The notes below the pieces were generated by a model. It saw only the letters and a program-made list of their open reading frames with translations. It searched no databases and was not told where the DNA came from. Below are positions 1-7,814 of a DNA stretch of 64,000 bases, in pieces. The number at the start of each line of letters is the position of its first letter. The stretch's first letter is position 1. The stretch covers positions 186,001 through 250,000 of the forward strand of contig NZ_LZLQ01000124.1 in the NCBI RefSeq assembly GCF_001673315.1. Direction: 5' to 3'. The position numbers were made by a program, and so were the translations under genes. This DNA is from Mycobacterium asiaticum. GTDB taxonomy: Bacteria > Actinomycetota > Actinomycetes > Mycobacteriales > Mycobacteriaceae.

Positions 1-103
1 CCCGGCCGACCACCCGTTGGCCGCGCACTTCGACGTCTACCAGTGGCTGACGGTATTGCAGGAATATCTGGTCCTGGTCCTGATGGGGAAGCCGGCCGGA
101 TGA
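1..103 (+). CDS. C-terminal end of a DUF2017-type protein (Rv1332-like), partial
   Basis: The reading frame starting at base 2 is open to the TGA at 101-103 and encodes about 33 residues rich in aromatic and aliphatic residues (HFDVYQWLTVLQEYLV). Its stop overlaps the ATG of the next gene (ATGA, 100-103), so the two are probably translationally coupled. In M. tuberculosis the gene before the P1 peptidase Rv1333 is the DUF2017 protein Rv1332, and this tail fits the end of that family. The assignment rests mainly on synteny because only the tail is visible. The function of DUF2017 proteins is not known. Confidence 0.6.
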   Translation, partial: PADHPLAAHFDVYQWLTVLQEYLVLVLMGKPAG

Positions 104-1140
104 ACGCCATCACCGACGTCGGCGGAATACGCGTCGGGCACCACCATCGGTTGGATCCGGATGCCTCCCTTGGTAGCGGTTGGGCCTGCGGCGTCACGGT
201 GGTGCTTACGCCGCCCGGGACGGTCGGGGCGGTCGATTGCCGCGGCGGTGCGCCGGGCACCCGGGAAACCGATCTGCTCGATCCGGTCAACAGCGTGCGT
301 TACGTGGATGCCGTGCTGTTGGCCGGCGGTAGCGCCTACGGACTGGCCGCCGCCGACGGGGTCATGCACTGGCTGGAGGAACAGCAGCGCGGCGTGGCGA
401 TGCCCGGCGGGGTGGTGCCGATCGTGCCGGGCGCGGTGATCTTCGACCTGCCGGTCGGTGGCTGGGGCTGCCGGCCCACCGCCGAATTCGGCTATGCGGC
501 ATGCGAAGCGGCCCACAGCGCAAGCGAGGTCATGGTCGGAACGGTCGGCGCTGGAGTCGGGGCGCGCGTCGGGGTGCTCAAAGGTGGCGTGGGGACGGCG
601 TCGGTCACGCTGCCCTCGGGCGTGACGGTCGGCGCGCTGGTTGTGGTCAACGCGGCCGGCGAAGCCGTCGACCCGGCTACCGGCCTGCCCTGGATGGCGG
701 ACTTGATCAGCGAGTTTTCGCTCGCGCCGCCACCGCGCGAACAGATCGCCGCGCTGGCGCAACTGCCGTCGCCGCTGCGCTCGCTGAACACCACCATCGC
801 TGTGGTGGCAACAGACGCGGCGTTGAGCCCCGCCGCGTGCCGGCGCATCGCGATCGCCGCGCACGACGGTCTGGCCCGCGCCTTGCGACCGGCGCACACG
901 CCGCTGGACGGCGACACCATCTTCGCTCTGGCGACCGGAGCGGTGGAGGTGCCGCCGGCGGCCGACACGCCGGCGGCGATGTCCCCCGAGACCGGACTGC
1001 TCACCGCGGTGGGTGCGGCCGCCGCGGACTGCCTGTCCCGCGCGGTGCTGGCCGGTGTCACCGCCGCGGAGTCGGTCGCCGGCATACCCGCCTATCGCGA
1101 CGTGCTACCCGGCGCGTTCGGGCCCGTTCGGGGTGGCTGA
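100..1140 (+). CDS. P1 family (S58, DmpA/NylC-like) peptidase, Rv1333-like
   Basis: This 346-residue protein is of the P1/S58 family, whose precursors cleave themselves and use the newly exposed N-terminal Thr or Ser as nucleophile. The glycine- and valine-rich alternating pattern (RVGHHHR near the start, then VGTVGAGVGARVG) is typical. The Asn230-Thr231 bond in SLNTTIAV matches the self-cleavage site of NylC-type members. The ATG at 100 is chosen because it overlaps the upstream stop and begins the conserved MNAITDVGGIRVG segment; an in-frame start at 43 would add 19 low-complexity residues. Rv1333 is the M. tuberculosis counterpart by order. The substrate is unknown; relatives cleave aminopeptide or amide bonds. 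Confidence 0.88.
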   Translation: MNAITDVGGIRVGHHHRLDPDASLGSGWACGVTVVLTPPGTVGAVDCRGGAPGTRETDLLDPVNSVRYVDAVLLAGGSAYGLAAADGVMHWLEEQQRGVAMPGGVVPIVPGAVIFDLPVGGWGCRPTAEFGYAACEAAHSASEVMVGTVGAGVGARVGVLKGGVGTASVTLPSGVTVGALVVVNAAGEAVDPATGLPWMADLISEFSLAPPPREQIAALAQLPSPLRSLNTTIAVVATDAALSPAACRRIAIAAHDGLARALRPAHTPLDGDTIFALATGAVEVPPAADTPAAMSPETGLLTAVGAAAADCLSRAVLAGVTAAESVAGIPAYRDVLPGAFGPVRGG

Positions 1141-1188
1141 ACCCCCGGTAACCTGTATAAAGCCGAAAACGGGCAGGAGGAGCGGCGA

Positions 1189-1851
1189 ATGAACGCACGC
1201 ACGCCGGCGACGGAGACGAACACGAAGAAGCCTCGCTGGGCGGTCGGCGCGACCACCATCATCACGTTCGTCGCGCTGCTCTACGTCATCGAACTGATCG
1301 ATCAACTCAGCGGTGATCGGCTGGATCACAACGGCATCCGACCGCTGACCACCGATGGCCTGTGGGGAATCGTGTTTGCGCCGGTGCTGCACGCCAACTG
1401 GCAGCATCTGATCGCCAACACGGTCCCGATGCTGGTGCTCGGTTTTCTTATGACGCTGGCCGGTCTGTCCCGGTTCGTCTGGGCCACGGCGATCGTGTGG
1501 ATCCTGGGTGGCTTCGGCACCTGGCTGATCGGCAATGTCGGTAGCAGTTGCGGGCCGACCGACCACATCGGGGCGTCCGGCCTGATCTTCGGCTGGTTGT
1601 CGTTCCTACTGGTATTCGGCGTATTTGTGCGCCGAGTGTGGGACATCGTCATCGGGCTGGCGGTGCTGTTCGTCTATGGCGGGGTGTTGCTCGGTGCGTT
1701 GCCGCGACTGGGTATGTGCGGTGGCGTGTCCTGGCAGGGGCACCTGTGTGGCGCGCTGGCCGGCGTGGCGGCGGCCTACTTGCTGTCCGCGCCCGAACGC
1801 AAGGCCCGGGCGCTGAAAAGGGCGGGCAAGCCGTTGCCCCGTAGAGCATGA
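1189..1851 (+). CDS. rhomboid family intramembrane serine protease (Rv1337-like)
   Basis: The protein has 220 residues and about six hydrophobic segments after a short basic N-terminus. The rhomboid catalytic dyad is visible: Ser130 in GASG and His185 in QGHLCG, 55 residues apart, as expected for the family. The conserved HxxxN-type segment WQHLIANTVPM also fits. Rhomboids cut substrate proteins within the membrane. The start has a strong ribosome binding site (GGAGGAG) just upstream. The stop overlaps the murI start (ATGA). In M. tuberculosis mec, cysO and cysM lie between the P1 peptidase and this gene; here only 48 bp separate them. Confidence 0.93.
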   Translation: MNARTPATETNTKKPRWAVGATTIITFVALLYVIELIDQLSGDRLDHNGIRPLTTDGLWGIVFAPVLHANWQHLIANTVPMLVLGFLMTLAGLSRFVWATAIVWILGGFGTWLIGNVGSSCGPTDHIGASGLIFGWLSFLLVFGVFVRRVWDIVIGLAVLFVYGGVLLGALPRLGMCGGVSWQGHLCGALAGVAAAYLLSAPERKARALKRAGKPLPRRA

Positions 1852-2663
1852 GTTCGCCGCTTTCTCCCGTCGGAATCTTCGACTCCGGCGTCGGCGGGTT
1901 GACCGTCGCGCGGGCCATCATCGACCAACTGCCCGACGAGGACATCATCTACGTCGGCGACACCGGCAACGGGCCGTATGGGCCGCTGGCCATTCCGGAG
2001 ATCCGTGCGCACGCGCTTGCCATCGGTGACGATCTGGTCAGCAGGGGTGTCAAGGTATTGGTCATCGCCTGCAACTCCGCATCGGCGGCTTGCCTTCGCG
2101 ACGCGCGGGAGCGGTACGACGTGCCCGTCGTCGAAGTGATTCTGCCGGCGGTGCGTCGCGCGGTGGCTGCGACCCGCAACGGCCGCATCGGAGTGATCGG
2201 CACGCGCGCGACCATCACCTCGCACGCCTACCAGGACGCGTTCGCCGCCGCCCGCGACACCGAGATCACCGCGGTGGCGTGTCCGCGGTTCGTCGATTTC
2301 GTCGAGCGTGGCGTCACCAGCGGTCGTCAGGTGCTTGGTCTGGCCGAGGGATACCTGGAGCCTTTGCAACGCGCCGAGGTGGACACGTTGGTCCTCGGTT
2401 GCACGCACTATCCGCTGTTGTCCGGTCTGATTCAGTTGGTGATGGGGGAGGGCGTCACGCTGGTTTCCAGCGCCGAGGAGACCGCGAAGCAAGTGCTGCG
2501 AGTGCTCACCGAATCGGACTTGCTGCGCCCCCACGGCGGGCCGCCGGCAGCCCGGATTTTCGAAGCCACCGGCGACCCGGAGGCATTCACCGAATTGGCG
2601 AGCCGGTTCCTCGGACCGGCCGTGATCGGCGTTGAACCCGCCCGCTCCACGCGCGTTCATTAG
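1848..2663 (+). CDS. murI: glutamate racemase
   Basis: This 271-residue enzyme interconverts L- and D-glutamate, supplying D-Glu to peptidoglycan. The family signatures are complete: Asp12 in IFDSGVGGLTV, Cys75 in IACNSAS and Cys185 in LGCTHYPLL, the two cysteines being the acid/base pair. The length is typical. The start codon overlaps the stop of the rhomboid gene, so both are probably made from one mRNA, as in other mycobacteria. It acts in the cytosol and is expected to be essential. Confidence 0.97.
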   Translation: MSSPLSPVGIFDSGVGGLTVARAIIDQLPDEDIIYVGDTGNGPYGPLAIPEIRAHALAIGDDLVSRGVKVLVIACNSASAACLRDARERYDVPVVEVILPAVRRAVAATRNGRIGVIGTRATITSHAYQDAFAAARDTEITAVACPRFVDFVERGVTSGRQVLGLAEGYLEPLQRAEVDTLVLGCTHYPLLSGLIQLVMGEGVTLVSSAEETAKQVLRVLTESDLLRPHGGPPAARIFEATGDPEAFTELASRFLGPAVIGVEPARSTRVH

Positions 2664-2685
2664 ATATGCCGATGTTTATTGCGGA

Positions 2686-3510
2686 ATGCGGCGATGTTTT
2701 CCCCATCGTGGTATCGGGCATGGCACAGTGGTGTCCGTGCGCATAACCGTGCTCGGATGCTCAGGTAGCGTCGTGGGTCCGGACTCGCCCGCGTCGGGTT
2801 ATCTGCTTCGGGCACCGGGCACGCCGCCACTCGTCATCGACTTCGGCGGCGGAGTGCTGGGGGCGCTGCAACGGCATGCCGATCCCGCGTCGGTGCACGT
2901 GCTCTTGTCGCATCTGCACGCGGACCATTGCCTGGATGTACCGGGACTGTTTGTCTGGCGTCGCTACCACCCGACCGCGCGTCCTACTGGCAAGGCGCTC
3001 TTGTACGGGCCGAGCGACACGTGGTCCCGTATCGGCGCCGCGTCGTCACCATATGGCGGCGAGATCGATGACTGCTCGGACATTTTCGACGTGCGGCACT
3101 GGGTCGACAACGAACCGGTGACAATCGGTGAGATCACCGTGCTGCCCCGGGCGGTCGCCCACCCGACCGAGTCCTTCGGCCTGCGGTTCACCGACAGCAG
3201 CGGAGCGACGCTGGTCTACAGCGGAGACACCGGGGAGTGCGATCAACTGATCGAGTTGGCTCGCGACGCCGACGTCTTTCTATGTGAGGCGTCGTGGCCG
3301 CACTCGCCGAAGCATCCTCCCGCCCTGCATCTTTCCGGCACCGAAGCCGGCCGGGCCGCGGCGCGGGCCGGCGTTCGCGAATTGCTGCTCACTCACATCC
3401 CGCCGTGGACCTCGCGCGAGGACGTGATCAGCGAAGCCAAGGCCGAATTCGACGGGCCCGTGCACGCGGTGGTCCCCGACGAGACTTTCGAGATCGCCCG
3501 CACCGGCTAG
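2686..3510 (+). CDS. metallo-beta-lactamase-fold phosphodiesterase (Rv1339-like)
   Basis: A 274-residue metallo-beta-lactamase-fold hydrolase with the metal motif HLHADH at residues 76-81, a distal SGDTG Asp, and a C-terminal LLLTHIPPW His. The M. tuberculosis counterpart Rv1339 is described as an atypical class II cyclic-AMP phosphodiesterase; cAMP hydrolysis here is inferred from that family. It follows murI by 22 bp in the same operon order as M. tuberculosis. The ATG at 2686 gives the usual family length but has no clear ribosome binding site; GTG codons at 2728-2737, just before RITVLGCSGS, are plausible alternatives. Confidence 0.88.
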   Translation: MRRCFPHRGIGHGTVVSVRITVLGCSGSVVGPDSPASGYLLRAPGTPPLVIDFGGGVLGALQRHADPASVHVLLSHLHADHCLDVPGLFVWRRYHPTARPTGKALLYGPSDTWSRIGAASSPYGGEIDDCSDIFDVRHWVDNEPVTIGEITVLPRAVAHPTESFGLRFTDSSGATLVYSGDTGECDQLIELARDADVFLCEASWPHSPKHPPALHLSGTEAGRAAARAGVRELLLTHIPPWTSREDVISEAKAEFDGPVHAVVPDETFEIARTG

Positions 3511-3591
3511 CTGTTTGCGCGACGCCCGGCACATCCTGGTGTGCGCGCAGGGCTGTTCGCCCCACGTCGTAGGCGGGCTAGGGTGGTCGAC

Positions 3592-4371
3592 GTGTCAAAG
3601 CGAGAAGACGGCCGCCTCGATGACGAGCTTCGCCAGGTGGTCATCACCCGGGGGTTCACCGAAAATCCGGCGGGTTCGGTGCTGATCGAATTCGGCCGAA
3701 CCAAGGTGTTGTGCACCGCGAGCGTCACCGAGGGTGTGCCGCGCTGGCGCAAGGGTTCGGGTCTGGGCTGGTTGACGGCGGAGTATGCGATGTTGCCGTC
3801 GGCCACCCACACGCGTTCCGACCGGGAGTCGGTGAAGGGCCGACCCAGCGGACGTACCCAGGAGATCAGCCGGTTGGTGGGAAGGTCGCTGCGCGCCTGC
3901 ATCGACCTGGCCGCACTCGGGGAGAACACCATCGCCGTCGACTGCGACGTCCTGCAGGCCGACGGCGGTACCCGTACCGCGGCCATCACCGGCGCCTACG
4001 TGGCGCTCGCCGATGCAGTGACCTACCTGTCGGCCGCGGGCAAGTTGTCCGACCCCCGGCCCTTGTCCTGTGCCATCGCGGCGATCAGCGTCGGCGTGGT
4101 CGACGGCAGGATCCGGGCGGACCTGCCCTACGAGGAGGACTCGCGCGCCGAGGTTGACATGAACGTCGTCGCCACCGACACCGGCACGCTGGTCGAGGTG
4201 CAGGGCACCGGCGAGGGTGCGACGTTCCCGCGCTCAACCCTGGACAAGCTGCTCGACATGGCGCTCAATGCCTGCGACGAGCTGTTCGCCGCCCAACGAG
4301 AAGCCTTGGCGCTGCCGTATCCCGGTGAGTTGCCCGAAGGAGCGCCGCAGCCGAAGGCGTTCGGAAGCTGA
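3592..4371 (+). CDS. rph: ribonuclease PH
   Basis: A 259-residue phosphorolytic 3'-5' exoribonuclease that trims tRNA 3' ends using phosphate. The family blocks are clear: TRGFTENPAGSVL near the N-terminus, GWLTAEYAMLPSATHTRS, and the phosphate-binding GRTQEISRLVGRSLRA, followed by DCDVLQADGGTRTAAI. The GTG at 3592 gives exactly the usual mycobacterial length and begins with the conserved SKREDGRLD; longer in-frame starts add only Arg-rich residues. It is followed almost directly by the rdgB-like gene, a conserved actinobacterial pairing. Confidence 0.96.
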   Translation: MSKREDGRLDDELRQVVITRGFTENPAGSVLIEFGRTKVLCTASVTEGVPRWRKGSGLGWLTAEYAMLPSATHTRSDRESVKGRPSGRTQEISRLVGRSLRACIDLAALGENTIAVDCDVLQADGGTRTAAITGAYVALADAVTYLSAAGKLSDPRPLSCAIAAISVGVVDGRIRADLPYEEDSRAEVDMNVVATDTGTLVEVQGTGEGATFPRSTLDKLLDMALNACDELFAAQREALALPYPGELPEGAPQPKAFGS

Positions 4372-4382
4372 CCCGCCTCCTG

Positions 4383-4970
4383 GTGGCCAGCCGAAACCGC
4401 AAGAAGCTGGCCGAGCTGCAGCGGGTGCTTGACGGTGCCGGTTTGTCGGGCGTGACGCTGGTATCGCTGGAAGACGTGCCGGGGTTCGACGAGGCGCCGG
4501 AGACCGGTGCGACGTTCGAGGAGAATGCCCTCGCCAAGGCGCGTGACGCGTTCGCTGCCACCGGTCTGGCGAGTGTCGCCGACGACTCGGGGCTGGAGGT
4601 CGCAGCGCTCAACGGCATGCCGGGGGTGTTGTCGGCACGGTGGTCGGGCCGGCACGGTGACGACGACGCCAACACCGCGTTGCTGTTGGCGCAGTTGCGT
4701 GACGTCCCCGTCGGGCGGCGCAGCGCGGCGTTCGTATCGGCCTGCGCGCTGGTCTCGGATTCAGACGAAGTCGTGGTGCGCGGCGAGTGGCGCGGGTCGA
4801 TCGCGGGGGAGCCCCGCGGCAACGGCGGCTTTGGCTACGACCCGGTGTTCGTTCCTCGCGGGGAGCAGCGCACCGCGGCCGAGTTGACCCCGGACGAGAA
4901 GGACGCGGCGTCGCACCGCGGTCGCGCGCTGGCCCTGTTGCTCCCCGCGCTGCGCGGGCTGGCGGACTGA
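4383..4970 (+). CDS. rdgB: RdgB/HAM1-type non-canonical purine NTP pyrophosphatase
   Basis: A house-cleaning enzyme that hydrolyses XTP, ITP and dITP to monophosphates. HAM1 family motifs are present: ASRNRKKLAEL at the substrate loop, ADDSGLEVAALNGMPGVLSARW, and GFGYDPVFVP. The only canonical start is GTG at 4383 (195 residues), but this removes the hydrophobic first strand of the fold. In-frame upstream codons from CTG 4368 read L-T-R-L-L-V-A-S, matching the conserved LLVASRN start. That CTG overlaps the rph stop (CTGA), so translation may really begin there. It is the counterpart of Rv1341. Confidence 0.92.
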   Translation: MASRNRKKLAELQRVLDGAGLSGVTLVSLEDVPGFDEAPETGATFEENALAKARDAFAATGLASVADDSGLEVAALNGMPGVLSARWSGRHGDDDANTALLLAQLRDVPVGRRSAAFVSACALVSDSDEVVVRGEWRGSIAGEPRGNGGFGYDPVFVPRGEQRTAAELTPDEKDAASHRGRALALLLPALRGLAD

Positions 4971-4971
4971 G

Positions 4972-5328
4972 TCAGACGCCGAAGCGGGCCTTGACGTTTT
5001 TGGTCTGACGCTGCTCGACGATGATGCCGAGCAGCGGCACAGTGCCGGCCAGCAGCACGCCAACTGTCTTGCCGATCGGCCAGCGCACCTTGATCGCGAG
5101 ATTGAATGCCGCGATCACGTAGACGAAGTACACCCAGCCATGCACAACTTCGATCCACCGAATCTCGTTGTGAAAGAACACATGCGAGACAATCTCTCCG
5201 CACAATGCGATCAGCCAGATACCTGTAACCCACGCCATCACCCGGTAGGCGAGTAACGCCGTCCGGATCTTTTCGGCCGGGAACACCGAGGCGCTCCGTT
5301 CGGTTTCGGGTGTCTCGGGTGCGCTCAT
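4972..5328 (-). CDS. DUF3817 integral membrane protein (Rv1342c-like)
   Basis: A 118-residue membrane protein with three hydrophobic helices: AYRVMAWVTGIWLIALCGEI, a second around VVHGWVYFVYVIAAFNLAI, and a third KTVGVLLAGTVPLLGIIVE ending in a short basic tail. The polar residues within the first two helices and the VHGWVYF motif are typical of DUF3817 proteins. The function is unknown. The ATG at 5326-5328 overlaps the stop of lprD (ATGA), so the two are translated as a coupled pair on the minus strand, convergent with rdgB. It corresponds to Rv1342c by order and length. Confidence 0.87.
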   Translation of the reverse strand: MSAPETPETERSASVFPAEKIRTALLAYRVMAWVTGIWLIALCGEIVSHVFFHNEIRWIEVVHGWVYFVYVIAAFNLAIKVRWPIGKTVGVLLAGTVPLLGIIVEQRQTKNVKARFGV

Positions 5329-5714
5329 GCGGTGGTCCTGTTCTGCTTCTCGGCGTCGTTCTTCGCGAGCTCGGCCAGGTAAGCGTTGTACTCGCGCAAT
5401 GCGGGGTCGTCGGGTTGCTGCTGTTGCTTTGGTCGCTCGGGCAGGAGCCCGGGTGGGATCTCGGTGGCGGTGCGGTGGTTTCGTGGCTCCGGCGGCGCCT
5501 CTTCGTAACGGACGAAATTGCGGTAGGCGTAGATGCAGAACCCGGCGAACAGCGGCCACTGCAGCGCGTAGCCCAGGTTCTGGTACGTGCCCGATACCGA
5601 CTGGAAACGGGTCCACTGCCACCAGCCCAGCGCCAGGCACCCGCAGGCCGCAACGATCACCAGGGCGATCGCGGCGACCCGCCGGTGGCGTCGTACCGGG
5701 GCGGGGGAGGACAC
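5325..5714 (-). CDS. lprD: LprD-like membrane or lipoprotein (Rv1343c-like)
   Basis: A 129-residue protein with a basic N-terminus, a hydrophobic segment holding a possible lipobox (VAAC), the SURF1-like phrase LGWWQWTRFQS, a second hydrophobic stretch (ALQWPLFAGFCIYAYR), and a charged, Gln-rich soluble tail. The GTG at 5714 is chosen because it gives a normal short basic leader; an in-frame ATG at 5765 would add 17 residues. The order lprD, DUF3817 is as in Rv1343c-Rv1342c. Whether it is truly lipidated cannot be settled: the cysteine lies inside a long hydrophobic run and the protein may simply be a two-span membrane protein. Confidence 0.8.
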   Translation of the reverse strand: MSSPAPVRRHRRVAAIALVIVAACGCLALGWWQWTRFQSVSGTYQNLGYALQWPLFAGFCIYAYRNFVRYEEAPPEPRNHRTATEIPPGLLPERPKQQQQPDDPALREYNAYLAELAKNDAEKQNRTTA

Positions 5715-5775
5715 ACCATGACGGTACCGCGCGGTGGTGATGGGGCCGGGTAGGCGGCGTAGCATCGCTAGGCGC

Positions 5776-5858
5776 GCGGGCGTGGCGAAATGGCAGACGC
5801 GCCGGCTTTAGGTGCCGGTGCTCGAAAGAGCGTGTGGGTTCGAGTCCCTCCGCCCGCA
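5776..5858 (+). tRNA. tRNA-Leu (anticodon TAG)
   Basis: The 83-nt sequence folds as a class II tRNA. The acceptor arms GCGGGCG and CGCCCGC pair perfectly, with discriminator A at 5858. The anticodon stem CCGGC/GCCGG encloses the loop TTTAGGT, giving anticodon TAG. A long variable arm (GTGCTCGAAAGAGCGT region) and the T-loop GGTTCGAGTCC follow. No CCA is encoded. The same position after lprD is known in mycobacteria. It borders a non-syntenic low-GC segment, which fits the use of tRNA genes as insertion hotspots, but no integrase or attachment repeat was seen. Confidence 0.95.
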
Positions 5859-5877
5859 CTTCATAGACTGACTTCCA

Positions 5878-5898
5878 CCCGTCGGACGGCTTGACGGG
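5878..5898 (+). terminator. possible hairpin terminator after tRNA-Leu
   Basis: Arms CCCGTC (5878-5883) and GACGGG (5893-5898) pair perfectly around a 9-nt loop, 20 nt after the tRNA. There is no T-tract, as is common for mycobacterial terminators. It may stop transcription from both the tRNA and the opposing cassette, which ends at 5920. Confidence 0.35.
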
Positions 5899-5919
5899 CG
5901 CGATGCCGGTGATCAGCGC

Positions 5920-6342
5920 TTAACCCTGTGGCTGAGCTGATTTGGTCGCAATTCGATTGGTAACGATGACGGTCACTGCGAGCGACACCGGGTACGACAG
6001 TATGTAGAAGGGGATCAGAATCCAGATTGACATGCTGTGAAAGATGAGGTTTGTCAAAGCCTTCAGACTGTCACTGACGAGACCCGAAATGAAAAGCGCG
6101 ATGAAGAAAGCCATGTACACGCGTTCGGTCTGCACGAGTACGTTCCCGCGAGACCTTTGACCGAGATACCAGGCGACAAGCCCCAATACGGTCACACTCA
6201 TGATCGTGAAGCCGATGATGAGCCACAGTGGTAGATCGTTGCGGGTCTGCAAACCATCGGAGTTCATCAGCAAATCTGTCCCGACCATCCCGGCGACGTA
6301 AACCGGTAACAGGAGTAGCGCCTTACGTATGTCGATAATCAT
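5920..6342 (-). CDS. small multi-pass membrane protein, candidate immunity protein
   Basis: A 140-residue protein with about four transmembrane helices: ALLLLPVYVAGMVGTDLLM, then LWLIIGFTIMSVTVLGLVAWYL, then VYMAFFIALFISGLVSDSL, and IWILIPFYILSYPVSLAVTVIV. No family is recognised. The start has a strong ribosome binding site (GGAGGG, 5 nt before ATG), and it begins 12 bp after the stop of the glycine-zipper protein, so it is the last gene of that operon. The DNA is much poorer in GC than its neighbours (about 42% in 6001-6060), suggesting transfer. By position and topology I infer that it protects the producing cell from the upstream protein. It could instead be a membrane partner for export. 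Confidence 0.72.
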   Translation of the reverse strand: MIIDIRKALLLLPVYVAGMVGTDLLMNSDGLQTRNDLPLWLIIGFTIMSVTVLGLVAWYLGQRSRGNVLVQTERVYMAFFIALFISGLVSDSLKALTNLIFHSMSIWILIPFYILSYPVSLAVTVIVTNRIATKSAQPQG

Positions 6343-6354
6343 TTCAACCCTCCG

Positions 6355-7434
6355 TTAATTCGCGCACTCAATAGCGCCTCTGATACCGGATTTGACGGGT
6401 GCCTTGAGTAGCCCCTTCGTGAACCCGCCTACGAAACCGAGTACACCTCCGCCGACGGCACCGGGTAGGGCACCGGCACCTGCAAGTTCAGGTGTGATTG
6501 CAGCGCCCCCGGCAGCGCCTCCAATGATTCCGGAAATGGCACCCGCGATCCCGCCTGTAAAACCGCTTTTGACCATGTCTTTACCGATATTGGTTTTCAC
6601 CTGCTGCCCGACGCATTGGCCGAAGCTCGGGCCAGCCGGCGCCGGCGGCCTCGGTGCAGGCACAGGCAGTGCGGTAGGCGGCGGTGGAGTCTTAGGCGCC
6701 GCAGCAGCCACTAGCGGTGGCACCGGGAACGGGCCTATTTGCGGCTGCCCTGACGCCGGGGTCGGTTGCGGCATGGGTGGCGCGGGTTCCGCGCCACCGT
6801 TGACATCAACCAGCTGAATGCCGCCGCGTTGGCCGTGAACAACAGCAGGAGTGATGTGCCCGTTGCGGCCCCCACGTGGAGAGCCTCCGTCGCCGATTGT
6901 GGAGACGGAGTGACCGTTCGGCCTCGCGAATCCGCCCTGCCCTACGTCGCCGGCGGTGGCGGTGACTTGGTTCGCGATGCTGCGGTCCGCCCCCTCCAGC
7001 TGCTTTGCGCGAGACCAAATGCTACGGGCTATCCGTTCGGCCTGGGCTTGGCGCGCTGCCTGCTCGGCGGCACTGCCGCCAACGTCGGTATAGGAAACCG
7101 AAAGGTCTTCTCCGACATCGTATCCTGCGTTCTGAGCGTCTTCGACGGCATACAACGCCCGTCGTTTGGCCGCGCTGATATCGCTCGCGCCCTTACGTGC
7201 AATCGCTGCTGCCTGACGCAACCGCTCAGCCGCGCCGTTGACCGTGGCTAGATCGGCGCTCGTGCGCTGCCGGAGCCCATCACCGCCCGCGCCATGCCAT
7301 GCCATGGCATAGGACTGGTCGCGCATCGTCGAGAAGGCGTCTTCCCATTGATCGGCCGTCTTGCTCCATTGGCTGGCCGCAGCGGTCAACGGTTCGGTGC
7401 TCCATGCCCGGATCTGCGACAGGGTGATGCCCAC
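6355..7434 (-). CDS. WXG-headed type VII secretion substrate with glycine-zipper C-terminus, candidate membrane toxin
   Basis: A 359-residue protein in three parts. Residues 1-180 are helical and Trp/Ala/Gln-rich, with Trp-His-Gly at 46-48 fitting a WXG turn. Residues of about 215-270 are a proline-rich linker. The last 89 residues start with FGQCVGQ (Cys274), run through two glycine-zipper helices of about 292-313 and 318-342 (GGIAGAISGIIGGAAGG, then GAVGGGVLGFVGGF), and end with Cys357 three residues from the C-terminus. Glycine-zipper tails are known in membrane-depolarising toxins such as staphylococcal TspA. The GTG start overlaps the stop of the upstream EspC-like gene (TAGTG). The toxin role is inference; it may instead be a structural or host-directed T7SS substrate. 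Confidence 0.75.
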   Translation of the reverse strand: MGITLSQIRAWSTEPLTAAASQWSKTADQWEDAFSTMRDQSYAMAWHGAGGDGLRQRTSADLATVNGAAERLRQAAAIARKGASDISAAKRRALYAVEDAQNAGYDVGEDLSVSYTDVGGSAAEQAARQAQAERIARSIWSRAKQLEGADRSIANQVTATAGDVGQGGFARPNGHSVSTIGDGGSPRGGRNGHITPAVVHGQRGGIQLVDVNGGAEPAPPMPQPTPASGQPQIGPFPVPPLVAAAAPKTPPPPTALPVPAPRPPAPAGPSFGQCVGQQVKTNIGKDMVKSGFTGGIAGAISGIIGGAAGGAAITPELAGAGALPGAVGGGVLGFVGGFTKGLLKAPVKSGIRGAIECAN

Positions 7435-7730
7435 TACGCCACCGCCACCTGCGGAACGTTGGACATATCGGCGGTGCTGGTCGCCTCCTGGATGCCGTAT
7501 TGCCCGGCAGCGCTGACCAGCCCGTCGGCGGTCGCCTCAGTCCGCGCGAGCAACGATGCGGCAGCGGCGCGGACAGCCGCATTCACGGTGTTCAGCGCCG
7601 CCGTGGTGGGCTGAAACGGTTGTCCCGGTGACGGCGGTACCGGCTCGGTGAATTGTGCACTCAGCCCTTGCCATTGAGCAGCCGTAGCTCGTAGTTCGTC
7701 GAGGCCGACCTGCAGTTCGTTCGATCCCAT
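7434..7730 (-). CDS. EspC/WXG100-like type VII secretion target (DUF2580-type)
   Basis: A 98-residue helical hairpin protein. It shows Trp-Gln-Gly (WXG) in AAQWQGLSAQF, a proline-containing turn, and a second helix ending with YGIQE, which fits the YxxxD/E type VII secretion signal. Size and motif order match EspC/DUF2580 proteins that are co-secreted with a larger WXG-headed partner encoded next to them. Here the partner is the 359-residue protein, coupled by a TAGTG overlap. It is probably the heterodimer partner that carries the secretion signal for the pair. No ESX machinery is in the window, so a chromosomal ESX system elsewhere would have to export it. Confidence 0.82.
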   Translation of the reverse strand: MGSNELQVGLDELRATAAQWQGLSAQFTEPVPPSPGQPFQPTTAALNTVNAAVRAAAASLLARTEATADGLVSAAGQYGIQEATSTADMSNVPQVAVA

Positions 7731-7814
7731 CCGTCGGATGGTAGGTAGGGCGGCCAGTCGGCGCTATTCACCCAATGAGCGTCATGCGGGTTCAGCAGAC
7801 TGGCCGTCCCGGGG

